The notes under the pieces: model-generated | Seen by the model: only the letters and a program-made list of their open reading frames with translations | Database searches by the model: none | Told to the model about the DNA's origin: nothing | Part shown: positions 7,725-16,236 of the stretch, piece after piece | How the letters are laid out: each line of letters begins with the position of its first letter | How positions within the stretch are numbered: position 1 is the first letter of the stretch | Translations under genes and position numbers: made by a program | DNA from: JBCAXA01 sp038534295 | Lineage (GTDB): Bacteria > Pseudomonadota > Gammaproteobacteria > Steroidobacterales > Woeseiaceae | Direction of reading: 5' to 3' | Assembly: GCA_038534295.1 (NCBI GenBank) | Contig: JBCAXA010000001.1 | Location: 1,178,001-1,242,000, forward strand | DNA length: 64,000 nt

Positions 7725-9068
7725 TTACACCGCCACTTGGTACTCGGCTTCGGTCTTAGCAGCAACGTCGTCGACACTCACGCCCGGCATTAAGCGCTCG
7801 AGCAGCATTGCGCCATCGCGAAACCGAAACACGGCGAGGTCGGTAATCAGCACGTCGACGACGCGAGTAGCGGTCAGCGGTAGGTTGCAATGTCGGACGA
7901 CTTTGGATGAACCGTCGCGCGCGCAATGCGTCATCGTCACAATCAGCTTGTTGGCACCTCGCGCGAGATCCATCGCACCACCCACGCCGAGCAGCGGCCT
8001 GCCCGGCACCGCCCAGTTGGCGAGGTTGCCCGCTTCGTCGACTTGCAAACCGCCCATAATCGCAACGTCGACATGGCCGCCACGGATCATTCCGAATGAC
8101 GCCGCGCTGTCGAAATAGCTGGCGCCTGGCAACGCGGTCACCGGCACCTTGCCGGCGTTGACCGGATAGTCGAGCGCACCGCCACTCGGCGGCTCCGGTC
8201 CGACGCCCAACAGGCCGTTTTCTGTGTGCAGGACGATACCATCGTCGGGACCAATGAGATCGGCGACCAGCGTCGGAATTCCAATCCCTAGATTGACGAT
8301 ATCGCCGCTCGAGATTTCGGCGAGCGCGGCCCGCGCCATGTTTTCCCGCTGCGGGTCGGTTTTCTTGTTGCTGGCGGCGACGGATGCCGATGAGCCCAAC
8401 ATGTCGGCGCTGACGGGAGCCTGCACCAAGTAATCGACGAAGCAACACGGCGTGTGTACATGCTCCGGTTCGATATCACCGACTGGGACGATGTGTTCGA
8501 CCTCGGCAATGACGAGGTCCGCGGCGGTCGCGGCGGCAGTGTTGAAATTGCTTTCGGTCATCCGATAGCTGAGGTTACCGGCCGTGTCCGCTTTGAAGGC
8601 GCGGACAATCGCGACGTCCGCCTGGAGCGCTTCGACGAACACCATGTCCTGATCGCGCAGACGACGAGTCTCACGGCCTTCGGTGAGCGGTGTGTTAACG
8701 GCGGTCGGCGTAAAGAAACCGCCGATGCCGGCACCACCGGCGCGCAGTGCTTCAGCCAAGGTGCCCTGTGGCAGCAGCTCAACGTCGATACGCTTTTCCT
8801 GCGCTGCCTCGACCGCCTCGCGATTGCTCGTAAAGTATGAACCGATCGCTTTGGCGATCTGCCCGTTGCGCAGCAATCGTCCGCCGCCGAGACCGGGCTC
8901 ACCTACGTTGTTGCCAATGTAAGTGAGTCCGCGAACGTCGGTCCGGGCGATGGCATGCATCGTATTGATGGGGTGACCCGTCATGCCGAAGCCACCAACG
9001 ACGATCGTATTTCCGGAACGAACGAGCGCCGCCGCTTCATCGACGTTTATCTGAGGAGCTGTCTTCAC
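7725..9068 (-). CDS. Fused 3-oxoacid CoA-transferase (subunits A and B in one chain)
   Basis: 447 residues. The N-terminal half (about 1-215) is the A subunit, with VVGGFGMTGHP and YIGNNVGEPGLGGGRLLRNG. The C-terminal half (about 240-447) is the B subunit, with NLGIGIPTLVADLI and the catalytic glutamate in LHTENGLLGVG. Such SCOT-like enzymes move CoA from succinyl-CoA to acetoacetate or 3-oxoadipate. The start is GTG at 9068 with AAGGAT upstream on the minus strand. It is divergent from the MFS gene across a 49-base gap and convergent with the hydrolase. With the nearby thiolase and the fumarylacetoacetase it would let acetoacetate enter central metabolism (inference). Confidence 0.9.
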   Translation of the reverse strand: MKTAPQINVDEAAALVRSGNTIVVGGFGMTGHPINTMHAIARTDVRGLTYIGNNVGEPGLGGGRLLRNGQIAKAIGSYFTSNREAVEAAQEKRIDVELLPQGTLAEALRAGGAGIGGFFTPTAVNTPLTEGRETRRLRDQDMVFVEALQADVAIVRAFKADTAGNLSYRMTESNFNTAAATAADLVIAEVEHIVPVGDIEPEHVHTPCCFVDYLVQAPVSADMLGSSASVAASNKKTDPQRENMARAALAEISSGDIVNLGIGIPTLVADLIGPDDGIVLHTENGLLGVGPEPPSGGALDYPVNAGKVPVTALPGASYFDSAASFGMIRGGHVDVAIMGGLQVDEAGNLANWAVPGRPLLGVGGAMDLARGANKLIVTMTHCARDGSSKVVRHCNLPLTATRVVDVLITDLAVFRFRDGAMLLERLMPGVSVDDVAAKTEAEYQVAV

Positions 9069-9117
9069 GATAGGGTATCCTTCGCAATCGAAAATAATTC
9101 TAAGTCATGGAGACCCG

Positions 9118-10350
9118 ATGAGCGTGTCGGCAGATGAGCGCTGGGACAAGCGCTACGAACGCAATGCCGTCAGCGTTTTGGCTGTTGGCTTCGGGCTTGT
9201 CGGTCTAGATCGATTCATCATCAATCCGCTGTTTCCTGTCATCGCCGAGGACCTGGGACTTGGCTACCAGGATCTCGGCCTCATCGCTGGCATTCTCGCG
9301 TTAACCTGGGGCCTGGCCTCGATCGTAGCCGGCAGCCTCGCGGACCGCTTTGGCTACAAACGAGTCCTCGTAACGTCAACCATTCTGTTCTCCGCGTTGG
9401 TTGCGATGAGCGGGCTCGCGACTGGCTTGGTCACCTTTCTCGTCATACGCGGCATGATGGGCTTTGCCGAAGGCGGCTTCGTCCCTGCCAGCATCGTTGC
9501 GACGATGCGCGCCGCGAAACCGAGCCGACTCGGTTTGATGGTTGGCGTACAACAGATGGCCGCACCGTTGGTTGGCCTTGGGCTCGGGCCGATAATTGCC
9601 GTCGGTCTGTTGCGGCTACTGCCGAGCTGGGAATGGGTCTTTGCCACCGTCGCGATACCTGGCTTTTTTGTCGCCTACTTATTGGCACGGGTCATCAAAA
9701 ACCCGCCGGACGCATCCGTACCGCCGTCGAACTCGACCCAACGCGCGCCACGAGCGTCGTTTGCTTCCGCGCTGAAGTACCGCAACGTCATTTTCGGTGC
9801 GCTCGGTATGCTTGGATTTTTGTCCGCGCTACATACGCTGTCGGCGTTCATGCCAAGTTATCTGACCGACTATGCGGGCTTGTCCATCGAGCGCATGGGG
9901 CTGGTCATGTCGGCCCTCGGTGCCGGTGGCGTCATCGGCATGCTCGTTGTTACATCGATTTCCGATCGCCTGGGCCGTAAGCCCGTGATGACGGTCGCCA
10001 TGATATTTGCGGTCGCAGCGCTCGTGGCGCTCACACGTGTAACCGATAGCCCCGCGCTGCTTGCGCTGTGTCTGTTTGTCATCAGCATGGCCGTCTCCGG
10101 CGTCGTGTCGATTACGATCGGACCGTTAGTCAACGCGTCGGTACCGCCAGCGATTGCGGCGACGGCGACCGGCATCGTTGCCGGTATCGGCGAGATTGTC
10201 GGCGGCGCGTTTGCACCGGCCCTCGCGGGCGTGGTTGCACAAGCGCAAGGCATCAGCGTCATTCCCTATATTTCGCTCATCGCCGCGACGTTTGGACTGT
10301 TGATCGTCATCGTCGGTGTTCGGGAACCGCGCCAGGTCGACGCCGACTAG
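9118..10350 (+). CDS. MFS transporter, probable aromatic-acid uptake
   Basis: 410 residues with about twelve hydrophobic segments. The MFS loop 2-3 signature appears as GSLADRFGYKRVLV and the equivalent in the second half as SISDRLGRKPVM. FAEGGFVPASIVATM in helix 5 resembles aromatic-acid:proton symporters. A GGAG site precedes ATG 9118. The gene is divergently arranged with the CoA-transferase, and its stop overlaps the convergent carboxymuconolactone-decarboxylase-like gene by 4 bases (shared CTAG). Uptake of an aromatic acid is inferred from context; efflux cannot be excluded. Confidence 0.85.
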   Translation: MSVSADERWDKRYERNAVSVLAVGFGLVGLDRFIINPLFPVIAEDLGLGYQDLGLIAGILALTWGLASIVAGSLADRFGYKRVLVTSTILFSALVAMSGLATGLVTFLVIRGMMGFAEGGFVPASIVATMRAAKPSRLGLMVGVQQMAAPLVGLGLGPIIAVGLLRLLPSWEWVFATVAIPGFFVAYLLARVIKNPPDASVPPSNSTQRAPRASFASALKYRNVIFGALGMLGFLSALHTLSAFMPSYLTDYAGLSIERMGLVMSALGAGGVIGMLVVTSISDRLGRKPVMTVAMIFAVAALVALTRVTDSPALLALCLFVISMAVSGVVSITIGPLVNASVPPAIAATATGIVAGIGEIVGGAFAPALAGVVAQAQGISVIPYISLIAATFGLLIVIVGVREPRQVDAD

Positions 10351-10727
10351 TCCGGCGAGTCGGTCGACTCGTCAGGCCATACATCGTTCAGATTCCGCAT
10401 AGCGCTGACGGCGACCGGCCACCCGCCGTAATGCGCCACGTGGGTGATCAGATCCACCAACTTTTCTCGGGGTATGCCGAGGTTTCGAGCACCCTTGAAG
10501 TGCGAGCGTTGCTCGGCCTCGCGCCCGAGCGCGACGAGCACCGCGCAGGTCGCGAAGGATCGCTCCTGCATGTCGAGCGAACCGCGTTGCCAGACGTCGC
10601 CGAACAGATGCGCAATCGTGTATTCGGTGAAACGCGCCGGCCAGGGCAAGTCTTCCGGTTTGCGGCCGAACAGCGTGTCTAGCAGCTCAGTACCCTTTTC
10701 CCATCGTTGGTCTTTTTCGTCTGTCAT
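10347..10727 (-). CDS. Carboxymuconolactone decarboxylase (CMD)-family protein
   Basis: About 126 residues from ATG 10727; an upstream in-frame start at 10769 adds 14 unlikely residues. The CMD core ERSFATCAVLVALGREAEQR then SHFKGARNLGIPREKL is clear, including the conserved Glu, Cys and His region used by gamma-carboxymuconolactone decarboxylase and AhpD-like proteins. It follows the aldehyde dehydrogenase on the minus strand by about 106 bases. A second CMD-family protein is at 19175-19735. Decarboxylation of a ring-fission lactone is possible; the family also contains peroxiredoxin-like members. Confidence 0.8.
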   Translation of the reverse strand: MTDEKDQRWEKGTELLDTLFGRKPEDLPWPARFTEYTIAHLFGDVWQRGSLDMQERSFATCAVLVALGREAEQRSHFKGARNLGIPREKLVDLITHVAHYGGWPVAVSAMRNLNDVWPDESTDSPD

Positions 10728-10833
10728 CTCAGGTAGCTCGATTAGCGCTTGGCATCGGTCGCGAGCCAAGCATCATGATTTGGACCGCCGACTGCGACGG
10801 ACACGTGTGTTCGCCATGCCGTCGCCGCAGCAC

Positions 10834-12300
10834 TTACGCATCGGCATAGCCAAACAACGACTTCGCCTCCAGGAAATCTTCGAAACCATAGGCGCCCCAT
10901 TCGCGACCGTTGCCGGATTGCTTGTAGCCGCCGAAGGGCGCATGGGTATCCAAAGCCGCGCCGTTGATGTGTACCATGCCGGTCCGCAGGCGGCCCGCGA
11001 CGCGGCGAGCATCGTCGATATGCCCGGCGAACACTGCCCCGGACAGCCCGTAGACGGTGTCATTGGCAATGTCGACTGCCTGGTCTTCGTCGGCGTAGGG
11101 AATGATCACCAACACGGGGCCGAAAACCTCGTCGCGCGCGATGCGCATGTCGTTGCTGACGTTGGCGAAAATTGTCGGCTGCACGTAGTAGCCGCGCGCT
11201 ACGGTAGCCGGTAACTCGGAACCGCCGCAGACGAGCTCTGCTCCGTCGGCCAACGCTTGGTCGATGAGGCTGCGGACTTTGTCGAATTGAGCGACATTGG
11301 CCAGTGGGCCGAGAGTTGTCGCCGGATCGGCGGGGTCGCCGGCAACGAAATCGCTGGCAACCTGGCGCGCGATGGCGACCGCGTCATCGTGCAATGCGGC
11401 GGGTATCAATAGCCGCGTCGGCGCATTGCAAGATTGCCCGGAGTTTTGCAGGCAGCGCTGCACACCGTTGCGCACGGCTTTCGCGAGATCCGCATCGGCA
11501 AGCACGATGTTCGCCGATTTCCCGCCCAGTTCTTGCGTGACGCGCTTGACGGTGTCAGCGGCGTTCTTGGCAACGGCGATGCCGCCGCGGGTTGAACCGG
11601 TGAACGAGACCATGTCGATGTCGGGATGACCAGCAATGGCCGCACCGACCGTGCTGCCGGTACCTTGCACGAGGTTGAACACGCCAGCGGGTACGCCGGC
11701 GTCGTGCAGCACGTCAGCAAATAGATTGGCACTCAGCGGTGCCAGCTCACTCGGTTTCAGCACCATCGTACAACCGACCGCCAGCGCCGGCGCGACCTTG
11801 CAGGCAATCTGGTTGAGTGGCCAATTCCATGGCGTGATCAAACCGCACACACCGACGGGCTCTTTGACGACCCGGCTGCGGCCGAGGTCGCTGGCGAACT
11901 CGAAATTCTCAAGGACCGAGTGCGCCGTTTGCAGGTGGGCCGCGCCGCTCGGTACCTGCGCGCGTTTCGCCAGCGTGATGGGTGCACCCATTTCAGCGGA
12001 GACCGCTTTGGCGAGCTCGTCGGCACGCGCTTGGTACGCCTCGATTACCCGCTCCAACAAGTCGAGGCGCGATTGGCGGGACGAAGCAGCGAATGTCGGA
12101 AACGCTGTCCGTGCTGCGGCGACCGCGCGGTTGACGTCGTCGGCCGAGCCCAACGAGATGTGGCCAATCACAGCCTCGGTGGCCGGGTTCACGACGTCGA
12201 GCTGGTCCGAGCCGGTAGGCGTTACCCAGGCACCGTCGATGTAAAGGCCGGTCCGTTGGGACATCGGTTTTGGCATGCGCGATTGTGCGAAGGGAGGCAT
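10834..12300 (-). CDS. NAD(P)-dependent aldehyde dehydrogenase
   Basis: About 488 residues. Landmarks: ITPWNWPLNQIACKVAPALA, the NAD-binding SFTGSTRGG, catalytic Glu in TQELGGKSANIVLADADL, catalytic Cys in QNSGQSCNAPTRLL and EVFGPVLVIIPY. It oxidises an aldehyde to a carboxylic acid in the cytoplasm. The start is uncertain: ATG 12300 is used here, GTG 12327 would fall inside the operator-like palindrome, and ATG 12264 (MSQRTGLYIDG) fits the family N-terminus best. The gene is divergent from the FAA-hydrolase operon and shares its intergenic control region. The aldehyde could come from O-demethylation or ring fission (inference). Confidence 0.92.
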   Translation of the reverse strand: MPPFAQSRMPKPMSQRTGLYIDGAWVTPTGSDQLDVVNPATEAVIGHISLGSADDVNRAVAAARTAFPTFAASSRQSRLDLLERVIEAYQARADELAKAVSAEMGAPITLAKRAQVPSGAAHLQTAHSVLENFEFASDLGRSRVVKEPVGVCGLITPWNWPLNQIACKVAPALAVGCTMVLKPSELAPLSANLFADVLHDAGVPAGVFNLVQGTGSTVGAAIAGHPDIDMVSFTGSTRGGIAVAKNAADTVKRVTQELGGKSANIVLADADLAKAVRNGVQRCLQNSGQSCNAPTRLLIPAALHDDAVAIARQVASDFVAGDPADPATTLGPLANVAQFDKVRSLIDQALADGAELVCGGSELPATVARGYYVQPTIFANVSNDMRIARDEVFGPVLVIIPYADEDQAVDIANDTVYGLSGAVFAGHIDDARRVAGRLRTGMVHINGAALDTHAPFGGYKQSGNGREWGAYGFEDFLEAKSLFGYADA

Positions 12301-12311
12301 ACTATAAGACT

Positions 12312-12338
12312 TTATTTTTGCACACAAGCATATATAAT
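12312..12338. promoter_or_regulatory. Shared operator-like site A in divergent promoter region
   Basis: Bases 12312-12337 read TTATTTTTG, then eight bases, then CATATATAA. One half (TTTTTG) matches the palindrome TATnTTTTG-N8-CAAAAnATA found at three other intergenic sites in this window; the other half is degenerate (CATA in place of CAAA). A consensus TATAAT (12333-12338) on the plus strand could be the -10 of the FAA-hydrolase operon. On the minus strand a weaker TTGGCA with an 18-base gap to GATTAT could serve the aldehyde dehydrogenase. This is the weakest of the four sites. Confidence 0.5.
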
Positions 12339-12395
12339 CTGCTTTTCATAGGCTTCTTGCCAAATTATCCAAATAAAACTGCGGGGACGACAAGA

Positions 12396-13295
12396 ATGAA
12401 GCTCCTTACGTTCACTCACGACGGCGCAACGCGTATCGGCGCCTTGCGCGGGGAAAACATCGTCGATCTGCATGCTGCCGACCCGGCTGTGCCAGCCGAC
12501 ATGGTCGAGCTGTTGCAGGGCGGCGATGCGCTGATGGCACGCGCGAAAGCCGCCGCTGAATCGGGAGACGCGGCGATCGCGCTCGCGGACGTAAAGCTCG
12601 AAAGCCCGGTGCTGAAACCGCCGCGGGTCCTCGCGATCGGCCTCAACTACGAAGCTCATTTCGATGAGATTCCTGACGAGATCAAGCAAAAGCGCGGCCT
12701 GACGCTGCCGACAACGCCGATCATGTTCAACAAGCAGAACACGTCGGTCAACGGTCCCTACGACGGTATCCATTTGCCGCCGGAGTCCGAGCAGCTCGAC
12801 TACGAAGGCGAACTCGGTGTCGTCATCGGCAAAACCGCGCGCCGAGTCGACAAAGCCAACGCCTTTGACGTTGTCGCCGGCTACACCATCATCGACGACG
12901 TGACCATCCGCGACTGGCAACGCGCCGCGATGACGATGACGATGGGCAAGTCCTGGGACTCACATTGCCCGATGGGACCGGTCTTGGTGACCAAAGACGA
13001 ACTCACCGCGCCGGAAACGCTGCAGGTCACCGTCACCGTGGACGGCGAAGAAAAACAAAATTTCAACACCGGCGAGATGCTTTTCGACATTGCGACGCTC
13101 ATTGAATACATGTCCACAGCGTTCACGCTCGTGCCGGGCGACGTGATCGCAACCGGCACGTCCGCCGGTGTCGCGCTATTCCGCGACGGCCAGCCATGGC
13201 TCCGCGAAGGCCAGGTCGTCCGCGTCGATATCGAACAGATTGGCTTTATCGAAAACAAGGTCGTCAAAGACGACGGCGTGAGCTATATCAGATGA
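12396..13295 (+). CDS. Fumarylacetoacetate-hydrolase (FAA) fold family enzyme
   Basis: 299 residues from ATG 12396 (GGGGA upstream at about 12383). The C-terminal FAA domain shows ILAIGLNYEAHF-like PPRVLAIGLNYEAHFDEIP, the metal ligands in LDYEGELGVVIGK (Glu pair) and DDVTIRDWQ, and the ending PGDVIATGTSAGV. This family includes fumarylpyruvate hydrolase, 2-oxohept-3-ene-dioate hydratase/decarboxylase and acylpyruvases, all acting on ring-fission products with a divalent metal. It is first in a nine-gene plus-strand run to 21703. Its stop overlaps the cytochrome b561 start by 4 bases (ATGA). Confidence 0.88.
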   Translation: MKLLTFTHDGATRIGALRGENIVDLHAADPAVPADMVELLQGGDALMARAKAAAESGDAAIALADVKLESPVLKPPRVLAIGLNYEAHFDEIPDEIKQKRGLTLPTTPIMFNKQNTSVNGPYDGIHLPPESEQLDYEGELGVVIGKTARRVDKANAFDVVAGYTIIDDVTIRDWQRAAMTMTMGKSWDSHCPMGPVLVTKDELTAPETLQVTVTVDGEEKQNFNTGEMLFDIATLIEYMSTAFTLVPGDVIATGTSAGVALFRDGQPWLREGQVVRVDIEQIGFIENKVVKDDGVSYIR

Positions 13296-14293
13296 GTGGG
13301 CAGGTGGCGATTCGATTCGCGCTGGCACTCGTTGCTCTTGCCACCCTAGCGATCGGTGTGCCCGCTTTCGGCCAGGAAGCGGCGGCTGTTGCCGAGTCCG
13401 GACTGCCGGACCTCGAAGAGTATCACCGGCTGGCGGGCCACATTGACAGCTGGATTGCCCTTGCCATTGTCGTTGCATCGCTGCTCATCGCGTTCGCGTT
13501 AAACCACGCAGCACCGGCCGTGCGGACCAGTGGCACCGTGTTGGCGGCATTGGGATGCTTCACCGTGGTCGGGTGGTTCCTATTCGCGCGCGGCACCGGC
13601 TTCTTCGAGTCGCCGCGTGAAGCTCTGTTTCCCACGGATGACTTCAAACCGCCGGTGTTGTGGGGTTTTGCCATCCTGAGTGCTGCGGCCGGGTTGTTTC
13701 TGCTGCGGGTTGCCTTTTGGCAGAGCAAGCGCACCGATACCTTGGACTTGCCAACGACAAATTCCGATACGCACTTTGGCCGCATTTCGCGTTACCTGCA
13801 CTGGACGACGGCGATCCTGTTCTTGTCACTGATACCGATGGGCTTTTTTACGTCGATGATCCCGTACGACGTAGAGTGGCGGCAGGGCTACTACGTCGTG
13901 CACAAGACCATCGGATTTCTGGTGCTCGGATTGGTGTTGGTCCGCATCGTCTGGCACTTGCGTACGTCCACGCCGGCGCTGCACGGCTCGCTGCGAACCT
14001 GGGAGCGCGTGTCGGCGAAATCAGCGCATATTGTTCTGTACCTGTTGATGCTATCGGTACCGGTGACCGGCTACATCATGTCTACCTATGGCGGCAAATG
14101 GTCGCATTTCTTTATTTGGGATGTGCCGCTGCTGTGGGAAAAAGACATGGAGGCGATCAAACCGTTTGGACTGCTGCACAAAGTCGTGCTGCCCTACCTG
14201 TCGGTATTGATCATCGGCGCGCACGTTATTGGCGCGCTCAAACATCAATTTATCGATAAGCACGCGGACAGCTTCAAACGCATGGTTTCCTGA
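13292..14293 (+). CDS. Cytochrome b561-family membrane protein with extended N-terminus
   Basis: 333 residues from ATG 13292. Residues 1-25 look like a signal/TM segment (ALALVALATLAIGVPAFG). About 45-150 hold further hydrophobic segments not part of the classic family. The cytochrome b561 core starts near residue 165 with GRISRYLHWTTAILFLSL and includes YVVHKTIGFLVLGLVLVRI and LHKVVLPYLSVLIIGAHVI, with the paired histidines that ligate two b hemes. Members oxidise superoxide or pass electrons from quinol. Here it may serve as an electron outlet in the aromatic pathway, but partners are not evident. Confidence 0.85.
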   Translation: MSGQVAIRFALALVALATLAIGVPAFGQEAAAVAESGLPDLEEYHRLAGHIDSWIALAIVVASLLIAFALNHAAPAVRTSGTVLAALGCFTVVGWFLFARGTGFFESPREALFPTDDFKPPVLWGFAILSAAAGLFLLRVAFWQSKRTDTLDLPTTNSDTHFGRISRYLHWTTAILFLSLIPMGFFTSMIPYDVEWRQGYYVVHKTIGFLVLGLVLVRIVWHLRTSTPALHGSLRTWERVSAKSAHIVLYLLMLSVPVTGYIMSTYGGKWSHFFIWDVPLLWEKDMEAIKPFGLLHKVVLPYLSVLIIGAHVIGALKHQFIDKHADSFKRMVS

Positions 14294-14306
14294 GGGGCGA
14301 TCGCTC

Positions 14307-14633
14307 ATGACTCTTCCGGCGGTTCTGCGTATCGTCGCCGCACTCATCGCCGTCATGGTGCTCGGTGAATACGTCGTGCTGGGCGCGCTAATGATTCCGC
14401 CATTGATTGTTATCGCACTGCTGGTGGCCATGTCGTTTGCGGCTAAACCCTGGCCGTTCGCCAGCGCCTTCGCAGCAATGACGATCAGCGTGCTTGCGCC
14501 GATTGCGGCGATCAACGGTTACATTCAGGGCGCCATTCCACTGATCGTGCCGATTTTTGACCTTGTTATCTTTTCCTGGTTGCTCTGGACCGCGCTTCGA
14601 ACGGTGCGGTCCGTCAAAGCGCAGCACGCCTGA
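14307..14633 (+). CDS. Small four-helix membrane protein, function unknown
   Basis: 108 residues from ATG 14307, with a GAGGGG ribosome site at 14292-14297. Almost the entire protein is hydrophobic, with about four segments (LRIVAAALIAVMVLG-like start, MIPPLIVIALLVAMSFAA, FASAFAAMTISVLAPIAAI, LIVPIFDLVIFSWLLWTAL). It ends in a basic tail, RTVRSVKAQHA. No family motif recognised. It sits between the cytochrome b561 and the monooxygenase genes with short gaps, so it is probably co-expressed with them and could be an accessory to the membrane cytochrome. Confidence 0.65.
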   Translation: MTLPAVLRIVAALIAVMVLGEYVVLGALMIPPLIVIALLVAMSFAAKPWPFASAFAAMTISVLAPIAAINGYIQGAIPLIVPIFDLVIFSWLLWTALRTVRSVKAQHA

Positions 14634-14651
14634 CGGCGCTGGCCCAACCGG

Positions 14652-16232
14652 ATGGACTCGAATCCAGATGTCTTGGTGATCGGTCTCGGTCCGGTCGGGG
14701 CCGCCTTTGCGGCATTGTGCGCGCAATCCGGACTCAGCGTATGCGTTGTCGAGCGCGATACGGCGGTCTACCGCTTGCCGCGCGCCGTGGCGATGGACCA
14801 CGAAGTGCTGCGTCAGGTCGGCATGATCGGCGTTGCTGATGCGGTCGTTGCAGCGAGCCGGCCGTCGTATGGCTACGAATTCGTCAATAAGGACGACGAG
14901 ATTTTGGTCGCTCGTTATCAATCGGAACTCGCGCCAACCGGTTATCACTTCGCCAACATGTTTCATCAGCCGTCTTTCGAGGCGGCCATGCGAGCTCGCC
15001 TCGCGGAGCTGCCCGGCGTTAGTGTCAACCTAGGCTGGGAAGTGACGGCAATTCAGCAAAACCGCCGGGGTGTTACGGCCACGGTCGAGACGCCGGACGG
15101 CCCGAGGACGCTGACGGCACGCTATGCGGTCGGTTGCGACGGCGGCCGCAGCATCGTCCGGCGGACGCTGGGCGCCGGCATGATCGATCTTGGGTTCGAC
15201 GAACCGTGGCTCGTGGTGGATGTGACGCTCGCAGACGGAGTCGAGGTGATTTCCGATAAAGGCCGCCAGCTGTGTGACCCGGAACGGCCGACGACCAGCA
15301 CGCAGTCAGGTCCAGGACGACATCGTTGGGAATTCATGCTTCGGCCCGATGAATCGGCCGAAGAAGTCACCCGCCCCGAGTCCATTCGGCAACGTATATC
15401 GCGCTGGGTCGACCCGGACACCGTGACGATCGAGCGCAGTGCCGTCTACCAATTTCACGGTTTGGTCGCCGAATCCTGGCGCGATGGCAACATTATTATT
15501 ATCGGTGACGCCGCCCATCAGATGCCGCCGTTTCTCGGCCAGGGCCTGTGCTCGGGCGTTCGCGATGCCTTCAATCTGGCGTGGAAACTCGTCGCGGTGC
15601 TCCGCGACGAGGCCGACGAGTCGCTGCTCGACACGGTGCAGACGGAGCGCTCGCCGCATGTGATGGCGATCACCGAAGCGGCCATCGCACTCGGCAAAAT
15701 CGTCTGCATCACCGACCCGGTCGCGGCCAGCGAGCGAGATCGGCAGTTTCGCGCGGATCGCGATGCCGGCAAACCGCCACCCTTTCCGAAGATGCCGAAC
15801 ATCGACCACGGCGTTCTCGACGACGATGTGGGTGGTCGGGTTTTGCCGGAAGGCTTCGCGCAAGCGCTCGAGCCCACCGACGAAACCCTGACGCGTATCG
15901 ACGAGATCGCCGGCTACAAACCGCTGTTTATCGTGGCAGATGCCGAGGCGCTGTCTCAGCAAGATCGCGACGCAATCGACGGACTGCGCGCTAGCACCAG
16001 CGACATGGTGTTTTGCTGCCTGACTGGCGCCGGCGCCGATTTCATTTCATTGCTGGATACCAACGGCCACATACGCGCCATGTTGAATGGCGCTACCGCG
16101 CTGCTCGCCAAACCCGATCGGATCGTTTTCGGTCGTGGCAGTGCCGCTGCTCTTGCCACCGCCTGGGCCGACTACCTCGGCGGTCACCCGTTTCTCAATG
16201 AAAACTGCGCCCGACGCCAACAGAAGGCCTGA
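14652..16232 (+). CDS. FAD-dependent aromatic monooxygenase, MhpA-like
   Basis: 526 residues. The FAD-binding GxGxxG is in VLVIGLGPVGAAFAALCAQS; the DG motif is YAVGCDGGRSIVRRTLG; the GD motif is IIGDAAHQMPPFLGQGLCSG, followed by RDAFNLAWKLVAVL. PRAVAMDHEVLRQ is shared with 3-(3-hydroxyphenyl)propionate hydroxylases. A C-terminal thioredoxin-like domain (about 400-520) is present, as in class A flavoprotein hydroxylases. It would add a ring hydroxyl to a phenolic acid using NAD(P)H and O2. With the MhpD-like hydratase downstream (19739) it suggests a meta-cleavage branch. The real substrate is unknown. Confidence 0.87.
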   Translation: MDSNPDVLVIGLGPVGAAFAALCAQSGLSVCVVERDTAVYRLPRAVAMDHEVLRQVGMIGVADAVVAASRPSYGYEFVNKDDEILVARYQSELAPTGYHFANMFHQPSFEAAMRARLAELPGVSVNLGWEVTAIQQNRRGVTATVETPDGPRTLTARYAVGCDGGRSIVRRTLGAGMIDLGFDEPWLVVDVTLADGVEVISDKGRQLCDPERPTTSTQSGPGRHRWEFMLRPDESAEEVTRPESIRQRISRWVDPDTVTIERSAVYQFHGLVAESWRDGNIIIIGDAAHQMPPFLGQGLCSGVRDAFNLAWKLVAVLRDEADESLLDTVQTERSPHVMAITEAAIALGKIVCITDPVAASERDRQFRADRDAGKPPPFPKMPNIDHGVLDDDVGGRVLPEGFAQALEPTDETLTRIDEIAGYKPLFIVADAEALSQQDRDAIDGLRASTSDMVFCCLTGAGADFISLLDTNGHIRAMLNGATALLAKPDRIVFGRGSAAALATAWADYLGGHPFLNENCARRQQKA

Positions 16233-16236
16233 GACC

